Below the pieces are notes generated by a model, which was not told the DNA's origin, ran no database searches, and saw nothing but the letters and a program-made list of their open reading frames with translations. Shown here in pieces: positions 16,178-23,903 of a stretch of DNA of 64,000 bases. The position numbers were made by a program, and so were the translations under genes. Position 1 is the stretch's first letter; every line of letters begins with the position of its first letter. The stretch comes from Streptomyces griseoviridis (GTDB lineage: Bacteria > Actinomycetota > Actinomycetes > Streptomycetales > Streptomycetaceae): the NCBI GenBank assembly GCA_014649155.1, contig BMSM01000010.1, positions 62,001 to 126,000 on the forward strand, written 5' to 3'.

Positions 16178-16777
16178 TCAGGGCTGTTCGGTGAGCGCGC
16201 CGTCCCGCTCGTCGTACAGCGCCCCCGTCTCGGGGCACTCCCACACGCCCGGGGCGCCCGCGCGCTCCACCAGCCGGACACCGGCCCGGCCCACCCAGCC
16301 GATCCGGCGGGCCGGAACCCCCGCCACCAGGGCGAAGTCGGCCACGTCCCGCGTGACCACGGCCCCCGCCGCGACCAGGGCCCACCGGCCGACGCGCACC
16401 GGGGCCACACACACCGAGCGGGCGCCCAGCGACGCCCCTTCCTCCACCACGACCGCCACGGCCTCCCAGTCGCCGCCGCGCTTCAGCCGGCCCGTCACGT
16501 CCACCGAGCGCGGGAAGTGGTCGTTGGTGAGCACCGCCGCCGGGCCGACGAACACCCCGTCGCCGAGGACCGCGGGCTCGTAGACCAGCGCGTGGTTCTG
16601 GAGTTTCACGCGGTCGCCGATCCGCACCCCCGGGCCGACGTACGCGCCCCGGCCGACGATGCAGCCGGTGCCGAGCCGCGCGTCCTCCCGGATCTGGGCG
16701 AGGTCCCAGACGGTCGACCCGGCACCGACCGTGGCGGACGCGTCGACCTGGGCGGTGGGCTGGACCCTGAAGTTCAT
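16178..16777 (-). CDS. left-handed beta-helix N-acetyltransferase (WbpD/WlbB-like)
   Basis: 199 aa. Repeated hexapeptides (VGAGSTVWDLAQIRE, IVGRGAYVGPGVRIGDRVKLQNHALVYE, VLGDGVFVGPAAVLTNDHFPRS) and the late ALVAAGAVVTRDVADFALVAGVPAR match sugar O/N-acetyltransferases of the WbpD type, which acetylate the 3-amino group of UDP-2-acetamido-3-amino-2,3-dideoxyglucuronate. The C terminus ends in a short CPETGALY segment. No matching aminotransferase or oxidoreductase is in the window, so the substrate is uncertain. It sits upstream of the operon that makes the uronate precursor. Confidence 0.82.
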   Translation of the reverse strand: MNFRVQPTAQVDASATVGAGSTVWDLAQIREDARLGTGCIVGRGAYVGPGVRIGDRVKLQNHALVYEPAVLGDGVFVGPAAVLTNDHFPRSVDVTGRLKRGGDWEAVAVVVEEGASLGARSVCVAPVRVGRWALVAAGAVVTRDVADFALVAGVPARRIGWVGRAGVRLVERAGAPGVWECPETGALYDERDGALTEQP

Positions 16778-17000
16778 CCGGCTGAACCTTTCTTCGGGGT
16801 GGTCGCACGGGGCGCGGTCCCACCCGGCACGGTCACCCGGGGCGGCGGCACCGGGGCGGCCACACCCTACTCACGCCGGTGCCGCGCGGGAGGCCGATCA
16901 CGTCAGCCGGGCCTCCGTCCGGCCGGCGCCCGCCGTCTCCGGCGCTCACGGCTCGTTCGCCCCGGCGCGTGCACGGGGCCCGGCGAATTCCCGTTTCCCG

Positions 17001-17252
17001 TCAGTTCGGCGTCGCGTCGCCGGGCTCGGCGACAGCGAGGACGGCCCGGTACAGGTCCGGCCCGCCGGCAACCGGAGTGCGGACAGCAGCCCCCCGGACG
17101 GCCGTGGGGTCGTCGAAGGCGTCCAGGCGCAGGCCGCGCGCGCAGAGGTTCACCGGGACGCCGTGCTCCGGCGGGGCCCTCAGTCCGGCCGCCGCGTCCC
17201 CGGCGTCCCGGGTGCGGAGCCGGCCACCGCCGGCCCTCGCCGCCCCGAGCCG
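17001..17252 (-). pseudogene. possible coding remnant directly behind the amidohydrolase stop
   Basis: After the amidohydrolase TGA the same frame stays open for about 83 codons, ending at the TCA complement at 17001. The translation looks protein-like rather than random (VNLCARGLRLDAFDDP, GPDLYRAVLAVAEPGDATPN) with high G/C at third positions. No in-frame start with a good RBS is seen. I do not recognise the family. It may be the tail of a deleted gene or a former C-terminal extension. The rest of 16778-17252 shows nothing else. Confidence 0.3.
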
Positions 17253-18197
17253 TCATGTCTCCCTGATGTCCCGGCTGACGGTACGGGCCCGTTGCGCGGC
17301 ACCGCCGCCGCGCAGGCCGGCCGCCTCCCGGGCGGCGTCGAGCAGCGCCGGGTCGATGCGGTAGAACGTCGCGGCGGTGCCGCCGAGGACGGCCGCGCGG
17401 TCGGCGGGGGAGAGCGGCGCCAGCAGTTCCAGGCAGGCCGCCCAGCCGCGCGCGTAGCCTCCGGCGAGCACGGAGACCGGCCAGTCACCGCCGTACATCA
17501 GGCGGCCCGGGCCGAACAGGTCCAGCGCGTCCTCGACGAACGGACGCACCTGCTCCGTCGTCCAGGAGCCGAGGGGACCGGTGGCCGAGTACAGGCCGGA
17601 GACCTTGGCGTGGACCTGGGGGTGCCGTGCGGCGGCGCCGATCAGCTCGCGCCACCCGGCCCGCTCGGCCGGTCCGCCGCCGACCGGCGGTTTGCCGAGG
17701 TGGTCGACGACGAGCCGCAGGCCGGGATGGCGGGCGGCCAGCTCCGGGACGTGGACCAGCGCCTCCGGGGAGGAGGTGACGTAATCGAAGGGGAGGCCCG
17801 CCCCGGCGAGCAGGTCCAGACCCCGGGCGACGTCGGGGCGGAGGACCCAGTCCGGGTCGGGACGCTCGTGGACGAGGGCGCGCACGCCCACCACGTACGG
17901 GTTCCGGCGCAGTTCCGCCAGGCGTGTCCGGGCCCGCCCGGGGTCGTCCAGCGGAACCCAGGCGACGACGCCGACGACCTCCGGGTGGGCGGCGGCGACC
18001 GCCAGCATGTGGGCGGTGTCCGCGTCGTGGTCGGCGGCCTGCACGAGCACGGCCCCGGTGACCCCGGCGGCGCGCAGCTCGGGGCGGACGTCCGCGAGGC
18101 CCATGGCCCGGTCGATCGGGGCCAGGGCGGGGCCCAGCCAGTCGTACGGGGCCCGGGACGGGTCCCAGACGTGCAGGTGGGAGTCGATGACGGTCAG
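17253..18197 (-). CDS. amidohydrolase family 2 (sugar-lactonase-like TIM-barrel hydrolase), probable CTG start
   Basis: 314 aa if it starts at the CTG at 18197. The first ATG in frame (18104) would remove the metal-binding start VIDSHLHVWDP and PYDWL, which this family (COG3618, including L-fuconolactonase and 2-pyrone-4,6-dicarboxylate lactonase relatives) needs. GGAGG lies 5 nt before the CTG and no ATG, GTG or TTG exists between the RBS and the His-x-His motif. Later motifs are VVGVVAWVPL, RALVHERPD, LRLVVDHLGKPP, VHAKVSGL and LMYGGDWPVS. It probably hydrolyses a sugar-derived lactone, fitting the sugar-acid genes further along. Confidence 0.75.
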   Translation of the reverse strand: MTVIDSHLHVWDPSRAPYDWLGPALAPIDRAMGLADVRPELRAAGVTGAVLVQAADHDADTAHMLAVAAAHPEVVGVVAWVPLDDPGRARTRLAELRRNPYVVGVRALVHERPDPDWVLRPDVARGLDLLAGAGLPFDYVTSSPEALVHVPELAARHPGLRLVVDHLGKPPVGGGPAERAGWRELIGAAARHPQVHAKVSGLYSATGPLGSWTTEQVRPFVEDALDLFGPGRLMYGGDWPVSVLAGGYARGWAACLELLAPLSPADRAAVLGGTAATFYRIDPALLDAAREAAGLRGGGAAQRARTVSRDIRET

Positions 18198-18365
18198 GTC
18201 CGCCTCCCTTCGGCGACGGCGGCCGAGGGCGGCTCGGCGCCACGGTGGACAGGGGACGGCCCCGCGGACCGGGGGGAAGGTGCGCGGGGCCGTCCATCAC
18301 GCTCGCACGGTCGCTCGGGGGGAACGCGGCCGGGCGGGCCTGTTCCACGTATGCCCGCCCGGCTT

Positions 18366-18375
18366 GCATATATGC
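18366..18375. promoter_or_regulatory. GCATATATGC palindrome upstream of the amidohydrolase gene
   Basis: A perfect 10-bp A/T-rich palindrome stands in an otherwise very GC-rich gap between the end of the DUF1080 gene and the amidohydrolase start, about 170 bp upstream of the latter. Such islands are often repressor sites (IclR, GntR or LacI types). No regulator gene lies beside it. Confidence 0.35.
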
Positions 18376-18403
18376 GGCTTCACTTCCCTCCGCTTCCCCG
18401 GTG

Positions 18404-21400
18404 TCAGTCCAGGGCGCGGACCTGGAGGTTCCGGAAGCGCACCGGGTTGCCGTGGTCCTGGAGCCGGATCGCCCCGGCGGCGGGCGTCTCGGCCCGGCCG
18501 GCGGCGGTGGGTCCGTCGAGGGCCACATCGTCGTGGATCTTCTTGCCGTTCCAGACGACGGTCACCCGGGCGTCGGAGGTCTTGGCGCCGCTGTCGTCGA
18601 AGCGGGCCGCCCGGAAGACGATGTCGTACGTCTGCCAGGTCTCCGGCGCGGTGGCCGCGTTGACGTCCGGTGCCTTCTTCAGATAGATCGCCCCGGCCTC
18701 GTTCGTGTCGGACGTGGTGTCGCCGTAGGAGTCGAGGATCTGGAGTTCGTAGCGGTCCTGGAGGTAGATGCCGCTGTTGCCGCGGTCCTGGCCGGTCACC
18801 TCCTCGGGCAGCTTCGGCACCCGGAACTCCACGTGCAGCGCGAAGTCCTGGTAGGCGTCCTTGGTGCGGATGTCGCCGCAGCAGACCTCCATCGACCGTT
18901 CCGCGGTCAGCGGCCAGGCCGCGGGCCGGCCGTCGGTGTGCTGCCACTGCGCCTGGGAGGCGGCGGTGCCGTCGAAGAGACCGACGCGGGAGCCGCTCGG
19001 GCGCACGGTGATCAGATCGAGGTTGACGTGTCCGGTGTCCCCGGTGTCGAAGCGGTAGGAGAGCGCGGTGTGCCCGGCCCGCAGCCGCAGCCGTTCGGTC
19101 CGGGTGGACCAGGTGTCCCAGTCACCGGTCGAGGGCAGTTCGGTCTGCCGGACCTTCTCGCCGTCCGCGTACAGGGAGAGGGACTTGGTGCCCCGGAACG
19201 GGTCCGGGCCGTTGGAGTAGCGCAGGCTGACGTCATAGGTGCCGGACTTCGGGACCGTCACGTCGAAGGTCGTGGCGGCCCTGCCCTCGGTGGCGTACCG
19301 GTCGACGAAGCCGCTGCCCGAGTAGCCGGTGTGGTCGGTGTTCACCCCGGCCGTACCGGTCAGGGCGGCCTCCTCCGCCTCGTACAGGGTGGCGGGGGCG
19401 GGCTGCTTGCCGGGCATCGCGTTCAGCGTGTACCAGGCCTCGGTGCTCCACAGCGTCTCGCCGGACGCCGAGTCGAACGGGCGCGGCGAGCGCAGGTGCA
19501 CCACCCGGCCCGGCTTCAGCCCGTCCAGCAGCAGCCGGACGGTCCGGCCGTCCTTCGCGAGGGTGGCCGAGCGGACGGCGAGGTCCTCCTCGGCGATCTT
19601 CGGGCCGCCGTAGTCCGCGGTCGGGGTGTACCGCCACTGCTCGGCCGAGTACCGCTCCGCCAGCCCGGCGGCCGTGCCGTCGGACAGCGGCTGGGTGTAG
19701 GTCAGGTCGAAACCGCCCGGTACGGCGCGCATGGACTTGATGTCGAAGGTGTTGCCGCCGTTGGGTGTGAGCTTCTGCAGCCCGAACTTCAGCTTGCCCT
19801 CCTGGCCCCAGTTGCCGTCGGCGCCGAGGCCGCCGGCGTAGATCGCCCCGTCGGGACCGAGGCTGATCCGGTTGACGCCCGCCTCCAGGCCCTGGGTGTA
19901 GCGGAAGACGGCACCCTGGTACTGGCCCTTCACCTTCTCCAGGTAGGCGCGCTGGAGGCCGCCGTAGGTGACGTCGCCGATCAGCATCTGGCCGGCGTAC
20001 TGGCCCTTCTTCAACAGCAGCGGGGTGGAGGGGGAGTTGCCGATCTCGTTCTGCGGGAACCACAGCACCGGCTGGGTGACGGGGGAGCCGTCGAACGGGC
20101 CGGCGGGTTCGGTGTAGTGGTTGAAGAAGCGGCCCGGTTGGATCTGGACGAGCTTGGACGCGGGGAGCCAGCCGCCCTGGTTGTCGGTGGCGAACAGACC
20201 GCCGTCCGGACCCCAGCCGATGCCGTTGGGCGTGCGCAGCCCGCCCGCGACGGGGCTGATCCTCCCGGTCTTCTTGCTCACCTTGTACGTCGCCCCGCGG
20301 TTCGGCGCGGGCTGCGGCACGGTGGTGGCGCCGCCGTAGTTGATCGCGACGGAGAGGTTCACGTAGAAGTAGCCGTCGCGGTAGAGCAGGCCGAAGGCGA
20401 ACTCGTGGAAGTTGCCGCCGTACGGCCAGGTGGCGACCGTGCGGTACGTGTCGGTGACGTCGTCGCCGTCCTCGTCCACCAGCCGGGTCAGCTCGTGCTT
20501 CTGGGAGACGTACAGGTCGCCGTCGACGTACTTGACGCCCATCGGCTCCCGCAGCCCGCTCGCCACCTTCTTCACGGTCACCTGGTCCCGGCTGGTGGCC
20601 CCGGTGACGTTGTCCAGCAGGTAGACCTCGCCGGCGACCTGCTCGCTGCCGCCCCAGGTGCTGATCGCCAGCCGTCCGTCGGGCAGCCAGTCCATGCCGC
20701 TGACCTGCGGTTCGAACCCCTCGGGGCGCAGGTCGGTGAGGGTGAGGTCGGGGCGTACGGAGGTCAGCGGCAGGCCGTCGCCGGGGGTGTCGCCGCTCGC
20801 CTCGCACTCCTTGCGGCCCGGCGCCGTCACCCGGACCACGCCCGCGTCGGTGGTCAGTGCCTCGTTCGGTACGACGGTGAAGTCGCCGGCGCCCGGCGGC
20901 CGCCACGACAGCCGCAGCTCCTGCCCGCCGCCGCGCTCGAAGTGGTCGATCCGGAACGGGTGCGGACCGGCGGTGAGGTGGACCGTGCCGTCCTTCGGCT
21001 CGGCACCGTGCAGCCCGTCGTGGTCGACCACCACGGCGTCGGCGACGGTCAGCCGGGAGCCGTCGTCGCTGGTGAGGCGGAAGACGTAGGAGCCGTCGGC
21101 CGGGGCGAGGAGGTAACCGGTCGTCTCGGTGACGAAGTTGTCGGCGAACCCGCCGAAGTCGGCCTCCGTGGACCAGTCGACCGTCGGCATCAGCCGGTCG
21201 TGGTTGGGCGTCTGGCCCGGCTTGAGGGTGCACAGCTCGTCCAGCGGCGTCTGCACGTCGAAGACGCGCAGGGTGACGCCGGGCTCCTGGGGAGGGATGT
21301 CGGCGGGCGCGGCCGGCACGGCGGGCGCCGCGTACAGACCGCCGGCGAGGAGGCCGGCGGTCAGCAGTACGACGGCCCGTCTGCGGACGCGTGACAGCAG

Positions 21401-21412
21401 GCGTGGGCGCAT
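18404..21412 (-). CDS. large secreted PA14 / beta-propeller / CBM / DUF1080 (3-keto-disaccharide hydrolase-like) protein
   Basis: 1002 aa. A Sec signal (RRRAVVLLTAGLLAGGLYAAP) is followed by four modules. PA14-like, ~40-170: DFGGFADNFVTETTGYLLAPADGSYVFRLTSDDGSRL, split here by function. A PQQ-type sugar-dehydrogenase-like propeller spans ~205-540 (SGMDWLPDGRLAISTW, LREPMGVKYVDGDLYVSQ, PNGIGWGPDGGLFATDNQG). CBM6/35-like, ~685-800: YEAEEAALTGTAG, SGSGFVDRY. DUF1080 spans ~815-1002 (LHVEFRVPK, NSGIYLQDRYELQILDSYG, MEVCCGDIRTKDAYQDF). It probably binds and degrades a plant-derived sugar polymer or glycoside outside the cell. An RBS (GGAGGACCT) precedes the ATG. Confidence 0.82.
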   Translation of the reverse strand: MRPRLLSRVRRRAVVLLTAGLLAGGLYAAPAVPAAPADIPPQEPGVTLRVFDVQTPLDELCTLKPGQTPNHDRLMPTVDWSTEADFGGFADNFVTETTGYLLAPADGSYVFRLTSDDGSRLTVADAVVVDHDGLHGAEPKDGTVHLTAGPHPFRIDHFERGGGQELRLSWRPPGAGDFTVVPNEALTTDAGVVRVTAPGRKECEASGDTPGDGLPLTSVRPDLTLTDLRPEGFEPQVSGMDWLPDGRLAISTWGGSEQVAGEVYLLDNVTGATSRDQVTVKKVASGLREPMGVKYVDGDLYVSQKHELTRLVDEDGDDVTDTYRTVATWPYGGNFHEFAFGLLYRDGYFYVNLSVAINYGGATTVPQPAPNRGATYKVSKKTGRISPVAGGLRTPNGIGWGPDGGLFATDNQGGWLPASKLVQIQPGRFFNHYTEPAGPFDGSPVTQPVLWFPQNEIGNSPSTPLLLKKGQYAGQMLIGDVTYGGLQRAYLEKVKGQYQGAVFRYTQGLEAGVNRISLGPDGAIYAGGLGADGNWGQEGKLKFGLQKLTPNGGNTFDIKSMRAVPGGFDLTYTQPLSDGTAAGLAERYSAEQWRYTPTADYGGPKIAEEDLAVRSATLAKDGRTVRLLLDGLKPGRVVHLRSPRPFDSASGETLWSTEAWYTLNAMPGKQPAPATLYEAEEAALTGTAGVNTDHTGYSGSGFVDRYATEGRAATTFDVTVPKSGTYDVSLRYSNGPDPFRGTKSLSLYADGEKVRQTELPSTGDWDTWSTRTERLRLRAGHTALSYRFDTGDTGHVNLDLITVRPSGSRVGLFDGTAASQAQWQHTDGRPAAWPLTAERSMEVCCGDIRTKDAYQDFALHVEFRVPKLPEEVTGQDRGNSGIYLQDRYELQILDSYGDTTSDTNEAGAIYLKKAPDVNAATAPETWQTYDIVFRAARFDDSGAKTSDARVTVVWNGKKIHDDVALDGPTAAGRAETPAAGAIRLQDHGNPVRFRNLQVRALD

Positions 21413-21538
21413 AGGTCCTCCGGGGGATGGGGACCGGACCGTGCCGGATGCGCTCCGGTCATGAGCGGGGTGGCTGCACTTCCGCCGTCAAGGTAGGAGA
21501 CTTCTGTTTGACATGTCCATACTTTGTCACGGGTGTGT

Positions 21539-22402
21539 TCAAAGTTGGCCGGGTTCCGGACGTCCGGCGGCACCGGGCCGTCCGGCGGTGCCGCGCCGGT
21601 TCCAGCGGAGCAGCAGCGTCCCGGCCGCGGCGGCCAGCACGGTGAACGCCGCGGGCACGAGATCGTCGGCGATGCCTCCGCGCCACAGCCGCGCGTTGGT
21701 CAGCCAGGCCACGGGCAGATCGAGCAGGAACAGGCCGAGTCCGGTCGGCCAGTAGCGGCGGCGGGACTTCTCCCTGACGCCGGAGACGACGAGGACCGCG
21801 GGGACGACGAGCATCAGCAGGGTCATCAGGGCCCGGCTCGGGCGGGGATCGACATCGCCCCCGCCCGGGATCAGCAGCGCCACGGCGGCCAGGACCAGCC
21901 CGAGCACCGCCCGGCCGGTCCCGGGCGGCAGGTCCCTCGGCGGCGCGGGGGCGGGGGAGACGGCCGGCGCCGGTCCCGGGTGACGGGACGGTGCCGGTGC
22001 CGCGGCGATACGGCGGGCCGGCGCGTTGACCGGCGCCATCGAACCGTCCAGGCCGTAGACGAACAGGGCGATGCCGTTCTCGTCGGCGTAGGCCAGCGCG
22101 GTGGCGGTGTAGCTGCTGCCCGTGAAGAACAGCAGGTCCTTGTCGAAGGCCCGGCCCCGCGCCCCGAACAGGCGCTGCAGCTCGGGCCTGCCCACCGCCG
22201 CCCCCTGGTACTTCACCTGCCCCAGGGCCCGCCGCGCGCGCACGTCGACCCCGCCGTCGCTGCCGCCGGGCCGGGCGAGGGCGTCCCGGTACCCCCAGTG
22301 GCGCATCCAGGCCGCGGCGTTGTGCTCGGCCTCCTGCCAGGACTGGACCGGGCGCCGGGCCGGGGGCGGGGGCGTTCCGTACGCGGCGGTGTTTTCGCTC
22401 AT
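21539..22402 (-). CDS. Mrr-like restriction endonuclease domain with membrane segments
   Basis: 287 aa. Residues ~20-125 carry the Mrr_cat pattern: WQEAEHNAAAWMRHWGYRDA, then D53 in GGSDGGVDV and Q62-x-K64 in GQVKYQ, the D...QxK nuclease core, followed by LQRLFGARGRAFDKDLLFFTGSSYTATALAYADENGIALF. After a Pro/Ala-rich linker come about four hydrophobic helices (~168-280), which would fix the protein to the membrane with the nuclease domain inside. An upstream in-frame extension exists, but the ATG at 22402 fits the family start. Mrr-like proteins attack modified DNA. No methylase gene is adjacent, so this is probably a stand-alone defence or repair nuclease. Confidence 0.72.
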   Translation of the reverse strand: MSENTAAYGTPPPPARRPVQSWQEAEHNAAAWMRHWGYRDALARPGGSDGGVDVRARRALGQVKYQGAAVGRPELQRLFGARGRAFDKDLLFFTGSSYTATALAYADENGIALFVYGLDGSMAPVNAPARRIAAAPAPSRHPGPAPAVSPAPAPPRDLPPGTGRAVLGLVLAAVALLIPGGGDVDPRPSRALMTLLMLVVPAVLVVSGVREKSRRRYWPTGLGLFLLDLPVAWLTNARLWRGGIADDLVPAAFTVLAAAAGTLLLRWNRRGTAGRPGAAGRPEPGQL

Positions 22403-22503
22403 CACAGCCTCGGAGTATCGCCGACGCGGTCCGCAGCGCTGCCGACGGGGGTGAGCCGGGCATCCCACCGGCCCACCGCGGCCCGGCGACCGCCGGCCAC
22501 GCG

Positions 22504-23838
22504 TTACCGCACCAGGCAGGGACGCTTGGCGTCGAACCGCCAGTCGGGCACCAGGTACTGCATGCCGGCCGCGTCGTCGCGGGCGCCGAGGGCCTTGGCC
22601 TGGTACAGCTCGTGGGCGCTGAGCAGCCGGTCCATGTCCAGCCGGACCCCGAGGCCGGGGGCGTCGGGCACGGCGATCTCACCGTCGACGATGCGGGGCG
22701 GGTCGATGGTGAGCCGCTCCAGGCCCTCCTGCCAGATCCAGTGGGTGTCCAGGGCGTTGTACGCGCCGGGCGCCGCCGCACCGCAGTGGGTGACCATGGC
22801 CAGGGAGATGTCGAAGTGGTTGTTGGAGTGGCAACCCCAGGTCAGACCCATCGCGTTGCAGAGCTGGGCGACGCGGACGGAACCCTGCATGGTCCAGAAG
22901 TGCGGGTCGGCGAGTGGGATGGAGACCGACTGGAGGGCCAGGGCGTGGGTCAGCTGACGCCAGTCGGTGGCGATCATGTTGGTCGCGGTGGGCAGCCCCG
23001 TGGCGCGGCGGAACTCGGCGAGGATCTCCCGCCCCGAGTAGCCGCCCTCCGCGCCGCACGGGTCCTCGGCGTAGGCGAGGGTGCCGGCCAGGGGCGCACA
23101 CAGCTCGACGGCCTCGCGCAGCGACCAGGCGCCGTTGGGGTCGAGGGTGATCCGGGCCTCGGGGAAACGCTCCTTGAGCGCGCGGACCGCCTTCACCTCC
23201 TCGGCGCCCTCCAGCACACCGCCCTTGAGCTTGAAGTCCCGGAAGCCGTACAGCTCATAGGTGGCCTCGGCCTGGCGGACGATCGCCCCGGGGGTGAGCG
23301 CCTCCTCGTGGCGGATGCGGTACCAGTCGGCGTCCGCGTCGGGTGCGCGGTGGTACTCGAGGTCGGTGCGGTCCGGGTCGCCGACGTAGAAGAGGTAGCC
23401 CAGCACCCGCACGGAGTCGCGCTGCTGCCCGTCGCCGAGCAGGGCCGCGACCGGCACGTCCAGGTGCTGGCCGAGGAGGTCCAGCAGGGCCGACTCCACG
23501 GCGGTGACGGCGTGCACGGTGGTGCGCAGGTCGAAGGTCTGGGCACCGCGCCCGCCGGCGTCCCGGTCGGCGAATCGGTCGCCGATCTCCCGCAGGACGC
23601 GCTTGTAGTCACCGACCTTGGCGCCCACCACCAGGGACGCGGCGTCCCGCAGGGTCTGGGTGATCTTCTCCCCGCCGGGCACCTCACCGAGGCCGGTGCG
23701 GCCCTCGGAGTCGGTCAGGACGACGACGTTGCGGGTGAAGTAGGGGCCGTGGGCGCCGGAGAGGTTCAGCTCCATGCAGTCCCGGCCCGCCACGGGGTAG
23801 ACGGCGAACTCGGTGACGGTCGGCTGGCTGGTGCTCAT
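22504..23838 (-). CDS. gudD: glucarate dehydratase
   Basis: 444 aa, close to the 446 of E. coli GudD. Enolase-superfamily residues are visible: the KLKGG lysine pair (FRDFKLKGGVLEG), the metal ligands in LDPNGAWSLREA and YAEDPCGAEGGYSGRE, TNMIATDW, and the catalytic His in WGCHSNNHFDISLAMVTH. The opening AVYPVAGRDCMELNLSGAHGP is typical for glucarate dehydratases. It converts D-glucarate (or L-idarate) to 5-dehydro-4-deoxy-D-glucarate. It lies just downstream of the GntP permease gene on the same strand, so uptake and first step are probably co-transcribed. Confidence 0.92.
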   Translation of the reverse strand: MSTSQPTVTEFAVYPVAGRDCMELNLSGAHGPYFTRNVVVLTDSEGRTGLGEVPGGEKITQTLRDAASLVVGAKVGDYKRVLREIGDRFADRDAGGRGAQTFDLRTTVHAVTAVESALLDLLGQHLDVPVAALLGDGQQRDSVRVLGYLFYVGDPDRTDLEYHRAPDADADWYRIRHEEALTPGAIVRQAEATYELYGFRDFKLKGGVLEGAEEVKAVRALKERFPEARITLDPNGAWSLREAVELCAPLAGTLAYAEDPCGAEGGYSGREILAEFRRATGLPTATNMIATDWRQLTHALALQSVSIPLADPHFWTMQGSVRVAQLCNAMGLTWGCHSNNHFDISLAMVTHCGAAAPGAYNALDTHWIWQEGLERLTIDPPRIVDGEIAVPDAPGLGVRLDMDRLLSAHELYQAKALGARDDAAGMQYLVPDWRFDAKRPCLVR

Positions 23839-23903
23839 GCTCTGGTCGGGTTCCTTGTCGTGGTGGAGGGGACGGGGAGAGGCCGTGGCGAACGGCACGG
23901 GCG

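Noticed and set aside
16903..17256. 117-codon minus-strand gene starting ATG in overlap with the amidohydrolase stop
   Set aside because: The product is Arg/Pro/Gly-rich with no fold, while a different frame of the same DNA looks more protein-like.
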